Shown here: positions 17,201-25,294 of the stretch, piece by piece
Position numbering within the stretch: position 1 is the stretch's first letter
How the letters are laid out: every line of letters begins with the position of its first letter
Source of the DNA: Pyrinomonadaceae bacterium
GTDB lineage: Bacteria; Acidobacteriota; Blastocatellia; Pyrinomonadales; Pyrinomonadaceae
Direction of reading: 5' to 3'
Length of the DNA: 64,000 nt
Assembly (NCBI GenBank): GCA_019186825.1
Contig: JABARP010000002.1
Location: 112,075-176,074 of the forward strand
Notes under the pieces: model-generated
Told to the model about the DNA's origin: nothing
Databases searched by the model: none
Seen by the model: the letters and a program-made list of their open reading frames with translations, nothing else
Translations under genes and position numbers: made by a program

Positions 17201-17678
17201 TTGCAGGCTTTTCACCGGTCGTCTCAGCGAACATCTCTGAGTACGCGCACAACTGGATCACAAAATACGGTTGTGGTGTGCGTGCAAGCTTTGTATCCCA
17301 GATCTGATAGACGCCGTCCCTTCCAAGAGTAATGAAATCCGAATAGCCTTCAAATCCGCCCCCTCGAAGGGCAGCTTGGTAAAGGACCTTTTCGCGTCGT
17401 ACGACTGCGTCTTTTGTATTTGCGAACCTCTCCTCGAAATTCTTGCCCGCCGAAAGATCGCAGACGCTCGAAACTGACCGATATCCTTCGAGCACCTTTT
17501 TCTCATGCTCATCACCCATCTTTGCGAGCAGATCCATCTCTTCGGACACGGTTCCACCTTCTTCCGGTATTAACCCCGCCTTGAAGGCATGCTCCATCCA
17601 CGATGCAAATGGTGACTTTGAGAATACGATCAGGTCGCTCGGTGAGTAAATGATATTGCCGTCAGCTGAAAGTTTCAT
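14220..17678 (-). CDS. TM0106-type RecB-like nuclease / DEDD exonuclease / SF1 helicase
   Basis: A 1152-aa three-part DNA/RNA-processing enzyme. Residues 1-230 are a PD-(D/E)XK nuclease of RecB/TM0106 type: GYSDF, IWDTKLA (D-x-K) and QLCAYSEM (Q-x3-Y). The middle has an RNase H-fold 3'-5' exonuclease-like domain: FFDIEGFP (D-x-E), YHYANYEQNA and EYNRIDCES. The C-terminal 450 residues are a UPF1/Dna2-like SF1 helicase: QGPPGTGKT, FIDEAGQ, LVLLGDQMQLEQP, SVDRLQGQ and NRVNVAISRAQ. All catalytic motifs appear present. It is a single-gene unit, divergent from the LecA-like gene. Possible roles are DNA repair or defence; none can be assigned from context. Confidence 0.85.
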   Translation of the reverse strand: MKLSADGNIIYSPSDLIVFSKSPFASWMEHAFKAGLIPEEGGTVSEEMDLLAKMGDEHEKKVLEGYRSVSSVCDLSAGKNFEERFANTKDAVVRREKVLYQAALRGGGFEGYSDFITLGRDGVYQIWDTKLARTPQPYFVIQLCAYSEMFAETTGEKPAKKFGIILGPPRNEDEESERVEFAFEDFRYYYENLKQRFFELHNSFSADFATRPEPDPRADHGRWQDCVDGMLKESDHLCRVAGITRSQVEKLTEGGVTTLGALAGFKGSIPKMPPATVEKLSTQARLQRETEKLREKDKTAPPLFELIPRSVDGPPQGLYTLPKPSPLDVFFDIEGFPFNGGLEYLLGNTIHKKGGGYEFVDFWAHDRASEKRAFEAFIDWVFARWELDDSLHIYHYANYEQNAVSNLMTRHDTREREVDTLLRNNVFVDLYRIVKNGVYVGEESYSLKKVEHLYNVFRGENVVSAVDSIVQYAAWIESGESGDWRESPILTDIREYNRIDCESTADLYAWLRKTAADNGISYTPYQTPDDDQDKREEPEVVRDREKVITDLRKRIDVDENAGTLADLIGYHRREAKPDWWRFFDLAKRQPEELRDEPDCIFGVEKVGDPVPEKRSLIQNYTFDREQECKLSSSKASNVYFQADLRASFTLFDIDHSAGELTLKASQNTLDRPAFGGEFPTEGTFISKDDANTKPLQDALLSIGKDSVIGDHPASLEAFLSRRPPVDANQRDGETTVGAAIRIANSMDGDCLVIQGPPGTGKTYTAARLILSLLDKGKRVGIMSNSHKAILNLIKECCEAAEGKQSLSVIKVGDDNADPIFQNHPEITSAKNGKTGFQAWLKAGKTPLIGGTAWLFARDEWVENDGDNMLDFLFIDEAGQVCLANAVAVSRSTKNLVLLGDQMQLEQPVKGRHPGDSGLSSLQYALKDVEESKDDIPVIHAVVPDGSGLFLGTSYRMHPDVCDFVSESIYEDRLESFADCSRQRIDIAKAPNALIRKEHGIVFSPVEHDGDTQYSTDEAERVVAIFNELVGCNYTDRSGNTRRLELKDFLFITPYNAQVVRLASMLPDNARIGSVDRLQGQQAPVCILSLCSSVGEYGSRGLGFILDRNRVNVAISRAQCLAVVVADPRIASDPAGSINEMRLLNLFCKLSRY

Positions 17679-18033
17679 AGAATGTGAGGCAGGTGTATAC
17701 GATCCACGCGATCTACACCCATGGGATCAGATTCCTGTCGATCCGGGCTGTAGCATAATCTTCCGTCAGATGGCCGCGAGAGTGCAAGTCGCTCAAGCTC
17801 TAAGCTCGGTCTGCATATATCGTGAGCAGCATCGTGTGAGAATACAAAAAGTCGAATTCGTTTACACACTAAGGTTTGATTTGATATGATTCTGCCGGAT
17901 TCGCAGCGCCGATAAATCTTGCAACCCAAGATCTTTGTTTTATGTCTAACACAAGGGCCACAGGCCCCTTGTGAGCTCACTCCAAAACGATCAGTCGAGA
18001 AAGCAATGCGGTCTTAGCCGGAGGTTTTTCAAG
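17679..18033. other. intergenic region with hairpin and palindrome
   Basis: A 355-bp space between the divergent helicase and LecA-like genes. It contains a near-perfect hairpin ACAAGGGCC (17951-17959) / GGCCCCTTGT (17963-17972) that runs directly into the 10-bp palindrome GTGAGCTCAC (17971-17980). A-T rich stretches around 17840-17890 could hold promoters for either gene, but I cannot place -35/-10 boxes with confidence. I see no gene in it. Confidence 0.4.
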
Positions 18034-18828
18034 ATGTCAACAGCGATGTTCGGACGATTATTCTTCAGTGCACTTCTAGTTGTAGCATTCGTATCCTTTG
18101 CATTCGGTGATACCGTCAAGCTCAAAGACGGCAGCCTCTACAAAGGAACGATCGTCAGCTTTGCGAATGGGAAATTCACCATCGTAATGGGTACTGGTGC
18201 GCATCGGCGCGAAATGACATTCTTCGCTGATGAGGTCGAGTCGATCAGGTTTGAGGATGAGAGTGCCCTCGCATACAACGCGAACAACTCGTCCGAAGAT
18301 AAACCGGCCGTGACACGTCCGGTACAGACTACCGTCCCTCGCGTTATCACGACGGACAACACAAAGCCCGTAACTGTTATTGGCAAACCGGTTGCGACAG
18401 AGCCGGCCGCGTCTGTCAAGCCCCAGCAAACTTCTCGCCCGAAGATTACGAAACCCGTTAGCTGGACAGTAAAGGTTCTCGCCGATAACACTGCAAACGG
18501 TTGGACGAATACCGGCTTTGTGGTCCGCAAGGGTCAGCGTATCCACATTACCGCCGATGGCACTGTTTCGCTCGGAAAAGGCAAAACGTCTTCGGCCTCA
18601 GGCGAACCTGACATTGACGACCCGAACAAACTCCTCAAGAGCGTAGCGACTGGGGCAGTCATCGCGGTGATCGGCGATGATAATAATGACTTCATTTATA
18701 TCGGTGCCGAACGTGAATTTACGGCAAGCCGTGACGGTGCCCTATTCCTCGGCATCAACGAAGGTAACCTAGATGACAACAGTGGCTCATTTACCGCTAA
18801 GGTCGAGATCTTTCCGGACGGAGACTAG
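18034..18828 (+). CDS. secreted protein: SH3-like N-domain plus LecA-like C-domain
   Basis: A 264-aa exported protein with a signal peptide (residues 1-25, cleavage near FAFGDT). Residues 27-70 (VKLKDGSLYKGTIVSF ... DEVESIRFE) look like a small beta-barrel of SH3/LSm type often found in secreted acidobacterial proteins. A Thr/Pro-rich linker follows. The last 120 residues resemble the PA-IL/LecA fold: VKVLADNTANGWTNTGF, RIHITADGTVSLG, then LFLGINEGNLDDNSGSF, where N/D residues bind calcium and sugar in LecA. Start at 18034 is chosen because GGAGG lies 9 nt before it; a longer reading from 17971 lacks this. A terminator follows. Confidence 0.7.
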   Translation: MSTAMFGRLFFSALLVVAFVSFAFGDTVKLKDGSLYKGTIVSFANGKFTIVMGTGAHRREMTFFADEVESIRFEDESALAYNANNSSEDKPAVTRPVQTTVPRVITTDNTKPVTVIGKPVATEPAASVKPQQTSRPKITKPVSWTVKVLADNTANGWTNTGFVVRKGQRIHITADGTVSLGKGKTSSASGEPDIDDPNKLLKSVATGAVIAVIGDDNNDFIYIGAEREFTASRDGALFLGINEGNLDDNSGSFTAKVEIFPDGD

Positions 18829-18851
18829 CCTCTGCGTCAGAACAAAACTTG

Positions 18852-18888
18852 AGCCCGAGCACTGCAGAATAGCGATGCTCGGGCTTTT
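18852..18888. terminator. intrinsic terminator between convergent genes
   Basis: Arms AGCCCGAGCA (18852-18861) and TGCTCGGGCT (18876-18885) pair perfectly over 10 bp with a 14-nt loop, followed by TTTTCC and a T-rich stretch. It lies 23 bp after the LecA-like gene and 25 bp before the end of the convergent ROK gene, so it may serve both strands. Confidence 0.85.
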
Positions 18889-18912
18889 CCTATTTTCTGT
18901 CGGCCTGAGAGC

Positions 18913-19821
18913 CTAGACGATTGCAGCAAGCATGGCCGCACCGATCGCAGCCGCGTCGTCCCCAAGTTTACCAGGCAAGATCTCGGTGGTTTCAAATGCG
19001 GGGAAGAATGAACGTTTCCGCGCGGTCTCGATTATTGGTTCAAGAATAAGTTCGCCCGCCTTCATTATCTCGCCGCCAATGATCACGCGCTCGATATTCA
19101 AGAGATTGATAACACTTGCGACCGCAATCCCTACGTAGTTTCCGGTCCGATCCAGCATCAGCTGTGAAAAATCATCGCCCGCCTTCGCCGCCTCGACGAT
19201 CATGGATATCGTCAACTGTCCTTCAGGGATCTCACCGAGCGACGACGTACTGTCCTGGTTCACCCGACTGCGTGTTCGGCGGATGATATTTGCAGACGAC
19301 GCGATATCTTCGAGACGCTCGCCGCCCTCGCGAACCGGCACATAACCGAATTCGCCCGCATAACCGCCGTGTCCCATCCAGATCTCACCATTCAGAATGA
19401 AAGCACCGCCAACCCCTGTACCGAGAGTTGCATAGAAGAGGTCTCGCGCACCGCGGCCAGCACCGATCTGATACTCGGCCCAGGCAGCGGCGTTCGCATC
19501 GTTGAAAACGGAGATACGCCCGCCGTCTTTATCTCCAAGGCCCGAGGCAAGGTCAAGGCCTGAGAATTCAGCGATATGTGTCGAATATTCGACGACTCGG
19601 CGTCCAGGGCCGACGAGTGCGGGTACGGCGACCCCGATCTTCGATGCGTTGCCAAATTCTGTACGGCATCGCTCGATAAAGGCTGTAAGCTGCTCGACGA
19701 CCGAGGAACTGTAGGCGATCGGAGCTGTGGCGGATCTTCCGACCGAATTTCCGGTCACCGAAACGGCACGCATTGCGGAGGACGATACCTCTACGCCGAT
19801 ACAAACTTCTTCATTGCTCAT
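18913..19821 (-). CDS. ROK-family sugar kinase lacking the zinc motif
   Basis: A 302-aa cytoplasmic ASKHA-fold kinase, probably a glucokinase or related hexose kinase using ATP. Visible motifs: phosphate-1 region CIGVEVSSS, FNDANAAAWAEY with the catalytic Asp, ATLGTGVGGAFIL (phosphate-2) and IERVIIGGEIM (adenosine site). The usual zinc-binding CXCGXXGCXE after the GHGGYAGEFG segment is missing; it reads VPVREGGERLED instead, so this belongs to the zinc-free ROK subset. Substrate cannot be decided from sequence. It converges on the LecA-like gene and is divergent from the DedA gene. Confidence 0.8.
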   Translation of the reverse strand: MSNEEVCIGVEVSSSAMRAVSVTGNSVGRSATAPIAYSSSVVEQLTAFIERCRTEFGNASKIGVAVPALVGPGRRVVEYSTHIAEFSGLDLASGLGDKDGGRISVFNDANAAAWAEYQIGAGRGARDLFYATLGTGVGGAFILNGEIWMGHGGYAGEFGYVPVREGGERLEDIASSANIIRRTRSRVNQDSTSSLGEIPEGQLTISMIVEAAKAGDDFSQLMLDRTGNYVGIAVASVINLLNIERVIIGGEIMKAGELILEPIIETARKRSFFPAFETTEILPGKLGDDAAAIGAAMLAAIV

Positions 19822-19955
19822 AGGCTCTTAAACCTCGTAGAAGGTAAACGTCCGTGTGCCTGGCATTGTTTCACTCGCGATTTTAGACACCCTGTTTTGT
19901 CTCTGTCAACGCGAACGCGCCCTTAGCCGAAGTTATAGCTAAATAATCGCATCTT

Positions 19956-19983
19956 TTGACTTAAAAAGCCTTAAAACGATACT
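19956..19983 (+). promoter_or_regulatory. candidate sigma-70 promoter for the DedA-family gene
   Basis: TTGACT (19956-19961) and GATACT (19978-19983) are separated by 16 bp and resemble -35 and -10 boxes. They lie about 65 bp upstream of the ATG at 20047, in the divergent gap with the ROK gene. Confidence 0.45.
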
Positions 19984-20046
19984 CTTCATTCAGGCAGCAA
20001 ACCTGATGCGAGACATTTGCCCTGGGCGAATGGCGCTTCGTTTTCT

Positions 20047-20802
20047 ATGGAAAGTCATCTTTACGACATCATTGCGACCTACGGAGTGTACGCGGTCTTT
20101 GCACTCTGTATGGTCGAAGGTGACATAACTCTCCTCCTTTCCGGAATCCTCGCAAACAGCAGCTTCTTCGGCAATTATAGCTTTTTAAAGGTGTTTATCT
20201 TCGGCACACTTGGGGCAATGGTCGGAGATTCGTTCGGGTACTTCCTCGGATATCGGTTCCATCGGGCGGTCGAGGGCTACAAGTTCTATCAGATGACGCA
20301 GCCTCGTATCGAAAAGCTTATCGGCAAGTTCGGCGGTTTTGCGATCATCATTTCAAAATACATCTACGGTATACGCGTCGCGATGTGTATGTTCTACGGC
20401 ACCAGCAAGATGCCGTTTGTCCGATTTCTTGTTCTTGACGCGATCAGTTGCTCGCTGTGGGTCCTGATCTTGAGCGGCGTCGGATATTTCTTCAGCGGCT
20501 CGATAAAGACGATCCTCGGCGACTATGAGAAGATCGGCATTGCGTTGTTCTTTATCGTAATGACGGGCGTTATCGTCTTCTATGTAGTGGAACGATATTG
20601 GCTCTCTGACAAGGTCGAAGAAGCGAGTCCTAATACCGTGCAGAAGATCGAGGAAAGCATTCATAAAGTGGAAGAAGCCAGCCTTGGCACCCTGCGGGAT
20701 ATCGGCGATCGTCTCCACTTCACGCGCGACCCGCACACCGAGGATCGGACCGATTCGGAGCCGCGAGTGAAAAATGACGAAAAAACGACCCTTCCACATT
20801 AG
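20047..20802 (+). CDS. DedA/VTT-family membrane protein
   Basis: A 251-aa inner-membrane protein of the DedA (SNARE-associated, VTT) family, several members of which act as undecaprenyl-phosphate or lipid flippases. It shows MVEGDITLLLSGILA, GTLGAMVGDSFGYFLGYRFHR and SKYIYGIRVAMCMFYGTSKMPFVRF, which match the family's re-entrant loop and arginine motif. Four to five membrane helices are followed by a charged cytoplasmic tail of about 70 residues with a short repeated pattern (KVEEASPNTVQKIEESIHKVEEAS), likely coiled coil. The ATG at 20047 is preferred over an upstream TTG at 20017. Confidence 0.8.
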   Translation: MESHLYDIIATYGVYAVFALCMVEGDITLLLSGILANSSFFGNYSFLKVFIFGTLGAMVGDSFGYFLGYRFHRAVEGYKFYQMTQPRIEKLIGKFGGFAIIISKYIYGIRVAMCMFYGTSKMPFVRFLVLDAISCSLWVLILSGVGYFFSGSIKTILGDYEKIGIALFFIVMTGVIVFYVVERYWLSDKVEEASPNTVQKIEESIHKVEEASLGTLRDIGDRLHFTRDPHTEDRTDSEPRVKNDEKTTLPH

Positions 20803-20860
20803 ACTTGACCCCTTTGTTTGTGTTTTTATTCTTCATTTAGCACGTCTTTCTTAGCCAAGT

Positions 20861-21871
20861 ATGATCATCGAAACTTCGGCCCCGACCAGAGTGGACCTTG
20901 CCGGCGGCACGATAGACATTCCACCGCTATATCTCTTTCACGAAGGCGCCGCGACCGTCAATTTTGCGGTCTCTCTGCTGGCTCACTGCCGTATCGAAAC
21001 ACGTAGCGATTCGCGTGTGATCCTACGGTCCATCGATCAGGAACGCGTTGTTGAAACGACGCTTGCCGATATCGATTCGCTCCGAGACGAATCCGAGCTT
21101 CAGCTTCTTTCTAAACTTGCCTACTTTTTCCGGCCGGAAGTTGGCTTCGAGATGACCACCCGCTCAGAGGCTCCTGCAGGCGCAGGACTCGCAGGTTCTT
21201 CGACGCTCAATATCGCCTGCATCGCGGCTCTGAACAAACTCGTCGGTGATCGATATTCGCCTGATCGTTTTATCCAGATCGCGGCGAACGTCGAATGTCA
21301 GGTTATACGTGTGCCGACCGGCTATCAGGATTACTATTCTGCTCAATACGGCGGCGTGGCAGCTATCCATTTTGGCCCTGACGGTATCCGCCGCGAAGGT
21401 CTTGCGATAGATCTCGAAACACTCGAACGGCGCGTTGCCGTCTGCTATACGGGCGAGCCGCGAAACTCCGGCACGAATAACTGGGAGATCACGAAACGGC
21501 ATATCGATGGCGACCGCGAGCTTTTTGAGATATTTGACGGGATCCGCGACACGTCGATCGAGCTTCGAAAAGCCCTTCTCGCAAGCGATTGGGATGCTGC
21601 GGGCGAGATCCTCGCTAAGGCTCACCCTGAGCGGAAACGCCTTTCGCCGCATATCACGACGCCGCATATGGATGCGCTGATCGAAGCCGCTCTTGCCGCT
21701 GGTGCGATCGCTCCAAAGGTTTGTGGTGCGGGCGGAGGAGGCTGTATCGCCTTTTTTACTGAAGATGGGAAAAGATCCGATGTCGAGGCAACACTCGCCG
21801 CACAGGACGGCTGCCGCGTGCTTGAATGGCGGCCGAACCTCGACGGCCTAACGCTGAAGGTTACCGACTAG
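20861..21871 (+). CDS. GHMP-family sugar kinase
   Basis: A 336-aa cytoplasmic kinase with the GHMP fold: motif 1 [13 protein letters not shown], the ATP-binding loop [13 protein letters not shown] near residue 105, and C-terminal motif 3 [10 protein letters not shown] near residue 290. The pattern is closest to D-glycero-D-manno-heptose-7-phosphate kinase and similar sugar-1-kinases, but the substrate cannot be fixed from sequence. Its stop overlaps the convergent purQ stop by 4 bp. It follows the DedA gene by 58 bp and may share its transcript. Confidence 0.8.
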   Translation: MIIETSAPTRVDLAGGTIDIPPLYLFHEGAATVNFAVSLLAHCRIETRSDSRVILRSIDQERVVETTLADIDSLRDESELQLLSKLAYFFRPEVGFEMTTRSEAPAGAGLAGSSTLNIACIAALNKLVGDRYSPDRFIQIAANVECQVIRVPTGYQDYYSAQYGGVAAIHFGPDGIRREGLAIDLETLERRVAVCYTGEPRNSGTNNWEITKRHIDGDRELFEIFDGIRDTSIELRKALLASDWDAAGEILAKAHPERKRLSPHITTPHMDALIEAALAAGAIAPKVCGAGGGGCIAFFTEDGKRSDVEATLAAQDGCRVLEWRPNLDGLTLKVTD

Positions 21872-22569
21872 ACGGCGCAAGCCTCGATAGACCGTGTCAG
21901 CGACCGGAAGATATCGCAACCGTCACTCGACCCCAACAGGTCGTCGCAGGCCCTTTCGGGATGCGGCATCATACCGAGAACGTTGCGGTCAAGATTAGTG
22001 ATACCCGCAATATTCCCGCGCGAACCATTCGCGTTCGCACTCTCAACAACATTTCCATACTCATCCGAATATCGGAAGATGATCTGTCCGTTCTCTTCAA
22101 GCGATGAATACGTCTCGTCGTCACACGTAAAATTCCCTTCTGCGTGAGCGATCGGCAGGGAAAGTACCCTACCCGCCTCGATCTCACGGGTGAATGGCGA
22201 ATTTGATGTCTCGACACGAAGGTTCACGTGTTTGCAGATGAAATGCAATCCGGCATTTCGCCGCAAAGCTCCCGGCAATAACCCGGCCTCGCAAAGTATC
22301 TGAAATCCGTTGCAAATGCCCATTACGAATTTTCCATCGGCGGCAAAATCCTTAAGCGACCTCATCACTGGCGAGAATCTTGCAAGAGCACCGGCCCGCA
22401 AATAATCGCCATACGAAAATCCGCCCGGGACGATCACCGCATCATACGAGGACAGGTCCGTCTCCTTGTGCCAGATAAAATCCACGGGCTGTCCGACGTT
22501 CTTTGACACGACGTGATAGGCATCGTGGTCGCAATTTGAACCGGGAAAGACAATTACTCCGAATTTCAT
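21868..22569 (-). CDS. purQ: phosphoribosylformylglycinamidine synthase subunit PurQ
   Basis: Class I glutaminase subunit, 233 aa, which supplies ammonia to PurL for FGAM formation in purine synthesis. The nucleophile Cys is in [13 protein letters not shown] near residue 94, and the catalytic His and Glu are in the C-terminal half (LPIAHAEG and MPHPERAC). N-terminal [12 protein letters not shown] is typical. It follows purS by 6 bp. purL is not in the window. Confidence 0.96.
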   Translation of the reverse strand: MKFGVIVFPGSNCDHDAYHVVSKNVGQPVDFIWHKETDLSSYDAVIVPGGFSYGDYLRAGALARFSPVMRSLKDFAADGKFVMGICNGFQILCEAGLLPGALRRNAGLHFICKHVNLRVETSNSPFTREIEAGRVLSLPIAHAEGNFTCDDETYSSLEENGQIIFRYSDEYGNVVESANANGSRGNIAGITNLDRNVLGMMPHPERACDDLLGSSDGCDIFRSLTRSIEACAV

Positions 22570-22575
22570 AAAAGC

Positions 22576-22821
22576 TTACCCCTCGACCTCAACGCGAAAA
22601 TCCTCAATTACGGGATTTGCAAGCACATCGCCGCCGATCCGCTCAGCAGCTTCGCGAGCTTCGGCCTCGCCAATTCCGTTGTTAAAACTGATCTCGAAGT
22701 ATTTTCCCTGCCGGATATCGGCTATTTGAGAGTAGCCGATAAGCTCTGCTGAATGATGAATTGCCTTACCCTGCGGATCGAGAACGCCCTTTTTGAGCGT
22801 CACATAAACCTTTGCTTTCAT
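22576..22821 (-). CDS. purS: phosphoribosylformylglycinamidine synthase subunit PurS
   Basis: An 81-aa structural subunit that joins PurQ and the small-type PurL into the FGAM synthase complex. KVYVTLKKGVLDPQGKAIHHS and DIRQGKYFEI are the PurS signatures, and the length matches the family. It is the first gene of a purS-purQ pair, with purQ beginning 6 bp downstream. Confidence 0.95.
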   Translation of the reverse strand: MKAKVYVTLKKGVLDPQGKAIHHSAELIGYSQIADIRQGKYFEISFNNGIGEAEAREAAERIGGDVLANPVIEDFRVEVEG

Positions 22822-22962
22822 TACTACAGTTTGTGAAACAAGTTATAGATTCTTACGCAAATTGTTGTATAAATCAAAGTCTTATGTTAGGTTCAGTATT
22901 CGTAATTACTTGGTTCGAGCTGTCCACACTTAAAATCTCTAAGGAGCAAGGTTAAAAGGAAT

Positions 22963-23379
22963 ATGCAAAACATGTCGGCCGGTAAAACGGCACTCGGGTT
23001 GGATAACAATATTGGGGCACTAATTTGTTATGTGGGGAATCTGGTCTGCGCACTCGGTCTCATTTACAGCATCATCGTCCTCGTAACGGATAAGGTCAAC
23101 AAACTGCCCCGCTTTCACGCAATGCAGTCGATCCTACTCTCGGTCACCTATTTGGTCGTTTATATCATCGCAACCATATTCAGCGTGGTCATTTTTGCGT
23201 TGACGGCGGCTACAAATTCTTCGCTGATCGGCCTTCTTTCTATGGTCGTCTGGCTTGTCATGATCGTCGTTTTTATAGGACTCTTCATACTTATGATCAT
23301 CGCAGCGATCAAAGCGTTTAACGGTGAGGTCTACAAGATTCCCGTCATTGGCAACTTTGCCGACAAATGGTCCAACTAG
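22963..23379 (+). CDS. DUF4870-like small membrane protein (copy 1)
   Basis: A 138-aa protein with three membrane helices (about residues 18-38, 55-80, 90-115). It has the DUF4870 features: DNNIGALICYVGNLV at the start, a loop KLPRFHAMQSILL and a C-terminal IPVIGNFADKWSN. No biochemical function is known. The ATG at 22963 follows AAGGA; a second ATG lies three codons on. A paralogue follows 162 bp downstream, separated by two hairpins. Confidence 0.75.
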   Translation: MQNMSAGKTALGLDNNIGALICYVGNLVCALGLIYSIIVLVTDKVNKLPRFHAMQSILLSVTYLVVYIIATIFSVVIFALTAATNSSLIGLLSMVVWLVMIVVFIGLFILMIIAAIKAFNGEVYKIPVIGNFADKWSN

Positions 23380-23391
23380 GAAACTGATAGG

Positions 23392-23438
23392 TGTTTGGAA
23401 CGTGCCGCATTGCTGCAGTATCGCCCACGTTCCAAACA
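23392..23438 (+). other. long perfect hairpin between DUF4870 paralogues
   Basis: TGTTTGGAACGTG (23392-23404) and CACGTTCCAAACA (23426-23438) form a 13-bp perfect stem with a 21-nt loop. There is no T tract, so it is not a classical terminator; it could act as an RNA stabiliser or a partial terminator between the paralogues. Confidence 0.55.
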
Positions 23439-23481
23439 ACCCGCACCAACGAAAGATAAGACACGAAAGATCCGGATATGA

Positions 23482-23509
23482 GCGTTGGGCCTCTTTTGGG
23501 GCCTAACGC
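23482..23509 (+). other. second hairpin ahead of the second DUF4870 paralogue
   Basis: GCGTTGGGCC (23482-23491) pairs with GGCCTAACGC (23500-23509) with one G-T wobble and an 8-nt loop. It lies 32 bp before the next start codon, so it may affect translation or processing of the downstream gene. No T tract follows. Confidence 0.45.
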
Positions 23510-23541
23510 ATTGAACCCTTAGGGCACTTTCAGGACCCTTT

Positions 23542-23949
23542 ATGAATAACCTTCCAGGAAAATCGGCCTTTGGCCTTGACGCAAATGTAGCGGCCGGGCT
23601 CGCATACGTACCGTTTTTCTTTTGCCACTTGATCGTAAGCATTGGGATCCTGGCAACCGACAAAACAAACAAGCTTGCCCGCTTTCACGCCGTCCAGTCA
23701 TTGCTTTTGTCAGGTGCAAGCGTCGTATTGACTATCTTGTTCTTTATCTGCTATTTCGTTGTATTTTTTGTCGTGATCGCTGCTCAAGCTCCGGCACTGA
23801 TATTCCTTGTATTCCTTGTCTTTGCCGTTTTTGGTTTACTAATGCTGGGTCTTTTCATCGGACTGATCATTGCTATGATAAAGGGATTTCAGGGAGAGAT
23901 ATTCCGCCTTCCAGTGCTCGGCAACTTCGCGGATAAGTGGTCGAATTAG
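23542..23949 (+). CDS. DUF4870-like small membrane protein (copy 2)
   Basis: A 135-aa paralogue of the preceding gene with the same plan: N-terminal GKSAFGLDANVAAGLAYV, loop KLARFHAVQSLLLSG, two further hydrophobic helices, and the near-identical end LPVLGNFADKWSN. The conserved Phe-His-Ala-x-Gln and the terminal motif show the two arose by tandem duplication and then diverged. It ends overlapping the convergent purB stop by 4 bp. Function unknown. Confidence 0.75.
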   Translation: MNNLPGKSAFGLDANVAAGLAYVPFFFCHLIVSIGILATDKTNKLARFHAVQSLLLSGASVVLTILFFICYFVVFFVVIAAQAPALIFLVFLVFAVFGLLMLGLFIGLIIAMIKGFQGEIFRLPVLGNFADKWSN

Positions 23950-25238
23950 CCAAAGACCCGCTCAAAAACTGCATCAACATTTCGAAGATAGTGTTTGAGG
24001 TCGAACACCTCGGATATCTCATCCATCGTAAGATGTGACAAGATATCGGCGTCGCCTTCAACGCGGTCTCTGAACGTCCCGCCTTCATCCCAAACTTTCA
24101 TTGCGTTTCGCTGGGCAAGTACGTAGGCGTCTTCGCGGGAAACACCTTTCTGCGTGAGAGCAAGCAGCAGTTGCCCGCTGAATACAAGGCCGCCTGTCAG
24201 CTCGAGGTTACGCATCATATTCTCAGGATATACAACAAGAGTGTCGAGAAGGCTCCTTGCCTTTGCAAGAATGTAGTCGGTCGCTGCCGACGAATCTGGG
24301 AGGACGATGCGCTCTGCCGAAGAATGAGAAATATCCCGTTCGTGCCAAAGGGCAATACTCTCGAAGCCGACGACCGCGTTGGCTCTGATCGTACGTGCCA
24401 TCCCGCAGATGCGTTCGGAAAGGATCGGATTCCGCTTGTGCGGCATCGCCGAAGAGCCCTTTTGGCCCGTCTTGAATGCCTCCTGAGCCTCTCGCACCTC
24501 TGTCCGCTGCCAATGCCTAACCTGCAAAGCCATTTTCTCCAGCGTTGAGGCAATTATCGCCAGCGTCGAAAGATATTCGGCGTATCGGTCACGCTGGACG
24601 ACCTGTGTCGAAACATCTGCTGCGGTGATGCCGAGACGCTTGCAAACACGCTCCTCAACGTCCGGGCCGAGGTGCGCGAAGGCTCCAACCGCACCCGATA
24701 TTTTGCCAACAGCGACAGCTTCGCGAGCAGATTCGAGGCGACGGCGATTCCGCTGCATCTCCGAATACCAAAGTGCCCAGACGAGGCCGAATGATGTTGG
24801 TTCGGCGTGTATGCCGTGCGTACGGCCGATCTGCGGCGTGTCTTTGAATTCGAACGCCCGACGCTTTAGAACCACGAGCAGTGCATCGACTTTGGCAAGC
24901 AGAATGTCGCACGCGTCCCTCAACAACAGCGCATTTGCCGTATCGACGACATCGCTCGATGTTAGCCCGTAATGGACAAAACGCGACGCAGGGCCGATAT
25001 TCTCCGCCAGATTCGTTGTAAACGCGATAACGTCATGATCGGTCGTCTTCTCGATCTCGTTGACGCGTTCGACCGTGAACGCCGCTTTCGCCTTGATCTC
25101 TGCCAAAGCCTCCTGCGGGATCGTCCCGTCCTCCGCATGCACCTCGCACACGGCGATCTCAACATCGAGCCACTTCTTGAACTTATTCTCGAGCGACCAA
25201 AGCCCGCCCATCTCCGGCAATGTATATCGTGCGATCAT
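23946..25238 (-). CDS. purB: adenylosuccinate lyase
   Basis: A 430-aa fumarase/aspartase-superfamily enzyme that cleaves SAICAR and adenylosuccinate in purine synthesis. The signature SSAMPHKRNP is near residue 265, with the catalytic Ser in this loop; THGIHAEPTSFG and TSSDVVDTANALLL carry the other conserved residues, including the catalytic His in GRTHG. Length is typical of bacterial PurB. It is close to purSQ but separated by the + strand DUF4870-like pair. Confidence 0.96.
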   Translation of the reverse strand: MIARYTLPEMGGLWSLENKFKKWLDVEIAVCEVHAEDGTIPQEALAEIKAKAAFTVERVNEIEKTTDHDVIAFTTNLAENIGPASRFVHYGLTSSDVVDTANALLLRDACDILLAKVDALLVVLKRRAFEFKDTPQIGRTHGIHAEPTSFGLVWALWYSEMQRNRRRLESAREAVAVGKISGAVGAFAHLGPDVEERVCKRLGITAADVSTQVVQRDRYAEYLSTLAIIASTLEKMALQVRHWQRTEVREAQEAFKTGQKGSSAMPHKRNPILSERICGMARTIRANAVVGFESIALWHERDISHSSAERIVLPDSSAATDYILAKARSLLDTLVVYPENMMRNLELTGGLVFSGQLLLALTQKGVSREDAYVLAQRNAMKVWDEGGTFRDRVEGDADILSHLTMDEISEVFDLKHYLRNVDAVFERVFG

Positions 25239-25294
25239 CTACTTCAGATTTTATTGTATAATCACTGCAATGTCAGTTCCGGCCTCATGGCCTT

